Assembly (NCBI GenBank): GCA_021201315.1
Contig: JAJQFG010000097.1
Location: forward strand, 1-49,473
DNA: 49,473 nt
Source: Erysipelotrichaceae bacterium
Lineage (GTDB): Bacteria > Bacillota_I > Bacilli_A > Erysipelotrichales > Coprobacillaceae
Direction: 5' to 3'
Shown: piece after piece, positions 44,991-49,473 of the stretch
Position numbering within the stretch: the first letter of the stretch is position 1
Layout: each line of letters begins with the position of its first letter
The notes under the pieces: model-generated
The model's database searches: none
What the model was told of the DNA's origin: nothing
Seen by the model: only the letters and a program-made list of their open reading frames with translations
Program-made: the position numbers and the translations under genes

Positions 44991-45353
44991 ATGAGAATAT
45001 CTGAAGTCTCTAAAAAATATAATCTAACAACGGATACATTAAGATATTATGAAAAAATAGGATTATTAAAAGATGTACCAAGAAATAAAGGAATTAGAGA
45101 TTATGATGAAATAACGTGCCAACGTATCGAATTTATCAAATGTATGCGAGAAGCAGGTGTGGAAATTAAATTATTGAAACAATATTTTGATTTATATGAT
45201 CAAGGTCCATCAACAGTGAGTGCTAGAAAAGAATTACTTCAAGAACAACGCAAAAGGTTATTAGAAAAACAAAGAAGTATTCAGGAAACATTAGAAAGAT
45301 TAAACTATAAAATTGAAAAGTGTGAGGAGGAAGAAAATCATGGAAAAATCTAA
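44991..45353 (+). CDS. MerR-family regulator, NmlR/AdhR subgroup
   Basis: A 120-residue regulator: winged helix-turn-helix (I-S-E-V-S-K-K-Y-N-L-T-T-D-T-L-R-Y-Y-E-K-I-G-L-L) at residues 3-26, then a long dimerisation coiled coil. The segment R-I-E-F-I-K-C-M-R-E-A-G near residue 46 has the single conserved Cys used by AdhR/NmlR to sense aldehydes or other electrophiles. ATG 44991 follows AGGTGATG; two earlier starts lie in that site. It overlaps the DUF362 gene and likely controls this operon through the operator at 44943-44973. Confidence 0.92.
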   Translation: MRISEVSKKYNLTTDTLRYYEKIGLLKDVPRNKGIRDYDEITCQRIEFIKCMREAGVEIKLLKQYFDLYDQGPSTVSARKELLQEQRKRLLEKQRSIQETLERLNYKIEKCEEEENHGKI

Positions 45354-46227
45354 AGTTTATTTTACAAAAGAAATTACAAGTGAGAGTTTAATTAAAATCT
45401 ATGAAGCAGTGGGCGTAGAATTAACAGGTAAAGTTGCTGTTAAAGTTTCTACGGGCGAAGCTGGTGCTAGAGGTTATTTAAAAGCTGATTTAATTGCTCC
45501 ATTAGTAAAGAAATTAAATGGTACAATAGTTGAATGTAATACAGCTTATCGTGGTGAAAGAAATATTTTAAAAGCTCATATGAAAGTAGCGCAAGATCAT
45601 GGATTTACTTCATTTGCAGATGTAGATATTATGGATGCACCTGGAGAAAAGAAGATACCAGTGAATGGTGGTAAGCATTTGGATTACGATATTATTGGTG
45701 TGAATTTAGATAATTATGATTCTATGTTAAACTTGGCTCATGGTAAAGGCCATGCGATGGGAGGCTTTGGTGCTAATTTAAAGAATCAATCTATTGGTAT
45801 TGCTTCTAGAAATGGTAAAGCTTATATTCGTTCAGCTGGTTTTACGGATGATCCTAAGATTTTATGGGATAATTTACCAGAACAGATTGATTTTATTGAA
45901 TCTATGGCTGAAGCTGCTAAAGCAGTATCTGATTATTTTGCAACACAAAATAAACCAATTGTTTATATAACAGTTATGAATTTCTTATCTATTGATTGTG
46001 ATTGTGACTGTAATCAAAGTGATCCAGTGATGGATGATTTAGGTATTGTAGCATCATTAGATCCAGTGGCTAATGATCAAGCATTTATTGATATGGTATG
46101 GGCTTCTAAGGAACCAGGAGCTAAGAAATTACAGGAGAGAATTGATAGTATGCTAGGTAGAGAAATCTTACCTTATAGTGAAAAATTAGGTTTAGGAAGT
46201 ACACAATACGAATTGATTGAATTATAG
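45340..46227 (+). CDS. DUF362-family protein
   Basis: A 295-residue cytoplasmic protein. The DUF362 core includes T-G-E-A-G-A-R-G-Y near residue 36, the G-F-G-A-N-L-K-N segment near residue 142, and C-D-C-D-C-N near residue 218, which could bind iron or another metal. Related proteins often carry ferredoxin domains; this one lacks a classical 4Fe-4S motif. GAGGAGG inside merR precedes the start. It lies between the NmlR-type regulator and an iron-sulfur aldo/keto reductase, so a role in electrophile or redox stress is likely by context. Confidence 0.85.
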   Translation: MEKSKVYFTKEITSESLIKIYEAVGVELTGKVAVKVSTGEAGARGYLKADLIAPLVKKLNGTIVECNTAYRGERNILKAHMKVAQDHGFTSFADVDIMDAPGEKKIPVNGGKHLDYDIIGVNLDNYDSMLNLAHGKGHAMGGFGANLKNQSIGIASRNGKAYIRSAGFTDDPKILWDNLPEQIDFIESMAEAAKAVSDYFATQNKPIVYITVMNFLSIDCDCDCNQSDPVMDDLGIVASLDPVANDQAFIDMVWASKEPGAKKLQERIDSMLGREILPYSEKLGLGSTQYELIEL

Positions 46228-46236
46228 GAGTATAAA

Positions 46237-47334
46237 ATGAAAAAATTAGGATTTGGGTTAATGAGATTACCAAAAATTGGTGACGATATCGATATTGAAC
46301 AAACAAAAGTGATGGTTGATCATTTTATGGATGCTGGCTTTACATATTTCGATACAGCTTGGGCTTATGCTGGTAGTGAAGATGCTATTAGACAGGCGTT
46401 GGTTGAAAGATATCCTAGAGATAGTTATACACTTGCTACTAAAAATGCAGCTTGGATTAATTGTAAAACGAAAGAAGATGCTCTTAATCAGTTTGAAACA
46501 TCTTTAAAACAAACAGGTGTTGACTATTTTGATTATTATTTATTGCACAATCTAGGTGAACAACGTACACAATATTTTGATGATTTTGGTATGTGGGATT
46601 GGATATTAGAAATGAAAAAAGAAGGTAAAATTAAAAATGCAGGTTTTTCATTCCATTCTACACCTGAAGAATTAAACGAACTATTAACCAAACATCCACA
46701 AATGGACTTTGTCCAATTACAAATCAATTATGCTGACCGGTATAACCCTGCGATTAAATCCAGAGAATGCTATGAAGTGGCTAAAAAACATGGCAAAAAA
46801 GTCGCAGTTATGGAACCAGTTAAAGGTGGATTACTGGCAAATCCTCCTGAAGCAGTTGAAAAAGTATTAAATGAAGCCAATGACCAGGTATCATGTGCTT
46901 CATGGGCCATCAAATTTGCAGCTAATTTAGATAATGTGATGGTTGTTTTATCAGGTATGAGTAATATTGAACAAATGGATGATAATATTTCATATATGAA
47001 AGATTTTGATCATCTTACTGATGAAGAAATGCATGTTATTACAAAAGCACAAGAAGTTATGAAACGTATTCCTCTTATCCCTTGTACAACATGTAATTAT
47101 TGTGCTAAAGTCTGTCCAATGCATATTGGTATTTCAGGCTCATTCACAGCGATGAATATGTATACTTTATATGATAATAAGGATGCTGCCAAAGGACAAT
47201 ATGATTGGTTAGTGACAGATCATGGCCTCAAATTAGCAAGTGAATGTATCAAGTGTGGTGCATGTGAGAATGTATGTCCACAACATATCTCAATAAGAAA
47301 TGAATTAATGAAAGTAAGTACAACTTTTGAATAG
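46237..47334 (+). CDS. Aldo/keto reductase with two C-terminal 4Fe-4S clusters
   Basis: A 365-residue enzyme. The aldo/keto reductase barrel (about 1-270) shows F-D-T-A-W-A-Y near residue 39 (Asp and Tyr), A-T-K-N near residue 69 (Lys) and Y-L-L-H-N near residue 103 (His), the catalytic set. The C-terminal part has two cluster motifs, C283-x2-C286-x2-C289-x3-C293-P and C337-x2-C340-x2-C343-x3-C347-P, as in ferredoxins. It should reduce aldehydes with electrons from NADPH or ferredoxin, fitting control by an aldehyde-sensing MerR protein. Confidence 0.94.
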   Translation: MKKLGFGLMRLPKIGDDIDIEQTKVMVDHFMDAGFTYFDTAWAYAGSEDAIRQALVERYPRDSYTLATKNAAWINCKTKEDALNQFETSLKQTGVDYFDYYLLHNLGEQRTQYFDDFGMWDWILEMKKEGKIKNAGFSFHSTPEELNELLTKHPQMDFVQLQINYADRYNPAIKSRECYEVAKKHGKKVAVMEPVKGGLLANPPEAVEKVLNEANDQVSCASWAIKFAANLDNVMVVLSGMSNIEQMDDNISYMKDFDHLTDEEMHVITKAQEVMKRIPLIPCTTCNYCAKVCPMHIGISGSFTAMNMYTLYDNKDAAKGQYDWLVTDHGLKLASECIKCGACENVCPQHISIRNELMKVSTTFE

Positions 47335-47345
47335 TTCTAACTTTG

Positions 47346-47380
47346 AATTCCTCTCATACAATGGTATGGGAGGAATTTTT
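47346..47380 (+). promoter_or_regulatory. Terminator-like hairpin that buries the mazF ribosome binding site
   Basis: Bases 47346-47359 pair with 47364-47377 over 14 bp (one G-T pair) around AATG, followed by five T residues ending just before the mazF ATG. The right arm contains GGGAGG, the ribosome binding site. The element can stop transcription from the upstream operon and, in a read-through RNA, hide the site from ribosomes. Confidence 0.75.
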
Positions 47381-47713
47381 ATGAATAGAGGAGGAATATA
47401 TTATGCTGATTTATCACCTGTTATAGGTAGTGAACAAGGTGGTTATCGCCCAGTACTTATACTACAAAATAATAAGGGTAACAAATATTCAACTACTGTC
47501 ATTATTGCACCTATTTCATCACGCCTTACCAAAAACGATTTACCAACACATGTCATGAGCGAAACAGATTTTTTAGAAAAGAAATCAGTCATCTTATTAG
47601 AACAAATTCGTACCATTGATAAAAAACGCATCGATGAAAAATTAGGCTGCTTATCCAACTATCTTATGGATAAAGTCAATAAAGCCATTAAAACAAGCTT
47701 AGACATTAAATAG
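47381..47713 (+). CDS. MazF/PemK-type endoribonuclease toxin
   Basis: A 110-residue toxin of the MazF/NdoA family that cuts mRNA at short sequences. It begins M-N-R-G-G-I-Y-Y-A-D-L-S-P-V-I-G-S-E-Q-G-G and has R-P-V-L-I-L-Q-N near residue 23, with the basic loop and the T-H-V-M segment near residue 51 that make up the active site in the family. No MazE-like antitoxin gene lies upstream, where it normally sits; the nearest gene is the aldo/keto reductase. An upstream in-frame extension to 47327 is not coding because it crosses the hairpin. Translation is probably limited by that hairpin. Confidence 0.92.
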   Translation: MNRGGIYYADLSPVIGSEQGGYRPVLILQNNKGNKYSTTVIIAPISSRLTKNDLPTHVMSETDFLEKKSVILLEQIRTIDKKRIDEKLGCLSNYLMDKVNKAIKTSLDIK

Positions 47714-47750
47714 TAGATATGTTATAATTCCTAAGAAGGAGTTGAATATT

Positions 47751-48599
47751 ATGAATGTTCAAAGAATTAAACAAAGAGCTTCTGAAGTTTTAGTGAATTA
47801 TAAAGATCAATATTTACGTATTTTGATTATAGTTATGCTTTTGAATTTGGTGCCAACTATTTTTAGTGGTTATACTAGTACATTTGCAACTATTATTTAT
47901 TATATTGTTAGTTTTTTATTTTTAACAGTGAGTCATGGTTACATTGTTTCTTCTTTAAAAATGGTTAGAAATAATGGTATTACTTTAAGTGATGATGATG
48001 CTTTTGTAGGTTTTAGAAGAATTAAGGATTTATTTCCTACATATCTTTTGCAGGAAGTGATTAGTGTTGTAGTGATGATTATTTATTTTATTATCTGTAT
48101 TATTATTTTCGCTATTTTTGGATCATCATTTATGAATATTTCTTATTTAGCAAGTGCATCTACTTCAACTGATGCTATGGTTAATTATATCTTAAATTTA
48201 TTTATGACTAGTTCATCATTTTCAACACTTGTTTTAATGATGTTATTAATAGGTGTTGTATTAATGGTTATTGTTTCATTGTTTTTGTTTGCTGTTCCTT
48301 ATTTATTAGAGGAATATCATATGGGACCAGTAGAATGTGTGAAGGAATCATTTTCTATGATGAAAGGTCATTTATGGGATTTGGTAAGATTGGATATTTC
48401 TTTTTGGGGCTGGATGATTTTGGTAGGTATTATAGAGATGCTTTTGTCTAGTCTGCTTTCATTTGTATCTATTGGTGGTTTGATTGCTAGTATTATTGCA
48501 GGTATTATAGCTGTTTATACTTATGTCCCAAGATATCAATTATCAATAGCTATTTTCTTTGAAGAATTAGCTTATTACCGTTATAATAATGTTTATTAA
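47751..48599 (+). CDS. DUF975-family membrane protein
   Basis: A 282-residue protein with about six membrane segments, charged ends and the layout of DUF975 (Q-R-I-K-Q-R-A near the N-terminus; E-E-Y-H-M-G-P-V-E-C-V-K-E-S-F-S-M-M-K-G-H near residue 190). Function unknown. ATG 47751 follows AAGGAG. It is coupled to the CPBP gene, which begins 10 bases after its stop. Confidence 0.85.
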   Translation: MNVQRIKQRASEVLVNYKDQYLRILIIVMLLNLVPTIFSGYTSTFATIIYYIVSFLFLTVSHGYIVSSLKMVRNNGITLSDDDAFVGFRRIKDLFPTYLLQEVISVVVMIIYFIICIIIFAIFGSSFMNISYLASASTSTDAMVNYILNLFMTSSSFSTLVLMMLLIGVVLMVIVSLFLFAVPYLLEEYHMGPVECVKESFSMMKGHLWDLVRLDISFWGWMILVGIIEMLLSSLLSFVSIGGLIASIIAGIIAVYTYVPRYQLSIAIFFEELAYYRYNNVY

Positions 48600-48609
48600 A
48601 GGAGTGCTT

Positions 48610-49338
48610 ATGTCTCAATTTCGTTTTACTAGAAGTGTTTCTTTACAAAATAAATGGTTATTTGTACTTGTAGTACTTCCTTTATATGTATATTGTTCTT
48701 CATTGATTGGTAGTGCTATTATTCAGTTTATGATATTGGAACTTGGTATTTCTATGACTTATACAGCTGCTAATGCCTATTTAAATTTAATGGTTGATGG
48801 GGCTATGCTTATCATTGTCTTTTTGATGATGAAAGATAGTATGATTGAACAAATTAAGGAATTTTTTAGTCATATCAGTGAACATATTTTAGAAGCTTTA
48901 GTATTAGGTCCTGTTCTTATTTATGGTGCGAATATTGTTGGTAGTCTACTTGTTTTGGCTTTTGGTGGTGTTTCTGATAGTGAAAATCAGATATTGGTAG
49001 AAAGTTTACTGGATTCTTTTCCTGTTATTATGAGTTTTTGTACTGTTGTACTTGCACCAATACTAGAAGAAATGATATTTAGAGGTATTGTATTTACCTG
49101 GATATATGAATATAATCCTAAGTTAGCACATATTATTTCAGCATGTTTATTTGGCTTTGTACATGTCATGTCTTCTGTATTATCTGGTAATATCAGTGAA
49201 ATGATTCAAATATTCCCTTATATCTTTACTGGATTAGTATTAAGTTACCTCTATGAAAAACACAACAACATATGTGTTCCAATAGGCGCTCATGCCATGA
49301 ATAATCTTATATCAATAGTTTTAAACTTTTTATATTAA
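48610..49338 (+). CDS. CPBP-family intramembrane metalloprotease
   Basis: A 242-residue protein with about seven membrane helices. The CPBP motifs are present: E-E-M-I-F-R-G near residue 158 and F-G-F-V-H-V near residue 190, with H-A-M-N-N near residue 227. These hold the catalytic Glu and His residues of CAAX-protease-like (Rce1/Abi) enzymes. Roles in bacteria include protein processing and bacteriocin self-immunity; neither is specific here. ATG 48610 follows AAAGGAGTG. Confidence 0.92.
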   Translation: MSQFRFTRSVSLQNKWLFVLVVLPLYVYCSSLIGSAIIQFMILELGISMTYTAANAYLNLMVDGAMLIIVFLMMKDSMIEQIKEFFSHISEHILEALVLGPVLIYGANIVGSLLVLAFGGVSDSENQILVESLLDSFPVIMSFCTVVLAPILEEMIFRGIVFTWIYEYNPKLAHIISACLFGFVHVMSSVLSGNISEMIQIFPYIFTGLVLSYLYEKHNNICVPIGAHAMNNLISIVLNFLY

Positions 49339-49361
49339 CATGGATAACATCCATGTTTTTT
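49338..49361 (+). terminator. Terminator after the CPBP gene
   Basis: ACATGGAT and ATCCATGT pair around AAC, followed by six T residues; the stem begins at the stop codon. Confidence 0.9.
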
Positions 49362-49405
49362 AATAATATTCAATAAATCTCATGGTATTAATAATTGAAA
49401 TAGTT

Positions 49406-49473
49406 TATAATAGCATAAAGGAGCTACCTGTAGTAAAATAGATATAGGTAGAGAAAGTGAGGAATAGAAAAGA
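49406..49473 (+). promoter_or_regulatory. Start of a further leader cut by the window end
   Basis: TATAAT at 49406-49411 is followed by CTACCT (49424-49429) and AGGTAG (49446-49451), which can form a hairpin, then a purine-rich stretch. This could be the 5' end of a structured leader such as a T-box, but the diagnostic part is outside the window. Confidence 0.3.

Noticed and set aside
47327-47380. Longer MazF start or an antitoxin peptide upstream
   Set aside because: The stretch overlaps the end of the reductase gene and the hairpin, and its residues do not match MazF or MazE.

Overview
The window is AT-rich DNA from a low-GC, spore-forming Firmicute. Evidence for this is a small acid-soluble spore protein of the SspI type, the germination protease Gpr next to rpsT, a SpoVB-type flippase, a phenylalanine T-box ahead of pheST, and strong purine-rich ribosome binding sites. 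The style of the fermentative and membrane genes suggests an anaerobic gut bacterium of the Erysipelotrichia type. That placement is inference; there is no rRNA in the window to test it.

Layout. Bases 1-660 hold no clear gene except a tRNA-Lys(CTT) on the minus strand, with short GACCACA repeats beyond its 3' end. From 774 to 6683 come small membrane proteins, a flavodoxin, an FtsX/MacB-type ABC pair, and an HtrA-type protease with a perfect palindrome in its leader. From 6689 to 12010 lies the sspI / YgjP-type protease / rRNA methylase / T-box / pheS / pheT block, which resembles the Bacillus sspI-ysgA-pheST order. From 12036 to 14478 is a decayed island: a frameshifted phage-like metallopeptidase remnant, a small phage-like ORF, and an amino acid permease with a truncated N-terminus and an in-frame stop. 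From 14500 to 23979 are housekeeping and sporulation genes: M18 aminopeptidase, a two-part threonine/serine exporter, TmcAL, yceD-rpmF, SpoVB-like, rpsT, gpr, an MntP-like pump and a TetR regulator. From 24146 to 37475 are a metallophosphoesterase, a dehydrogenase with an extra N-terminal domain, an L,D-transpeptidase, a PfkB kinase, a nucleotidyltransferase, several regulators, a heterodimeric ABC exporter and an acyl-ACP thioesterase.

The most unusual part is the pyruvate formate-lyase locus (37729-43816). The catalytic chain stops before the glycyl radical domain. That domain is encoded by a separate 79-residue gene. Between the two sits a 68-residue protein that copies the start of the radical domain but lacks the radical glycine and ends in an acidic tail with two cysteines. 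A lone PTS IIB-like protein, the activating enzyme PflA, a TPR protein with a nucleotidyltransferase-like DUF4037 domain, and a DUF4125 protein follow. Together these look like a multi-subunit, possibly regulated, split pyruvate formate-lyase system.

The right end (43813-49473) carries a ROK sugar kinase, a PspC-domain protein, and a MerR/NmlR-type regulator with a textbook 19-bp-spacer operator driving a DUF362 protein and an iron-sulfur aldo/keto reductase. It also has a MazF toxin without a visible antitoxin, whose ribosome binding site lies inside a terminator-like hairpin, then a DUF975 membrane protein, a CPBP protease and the start of a further leader cut by the window end.
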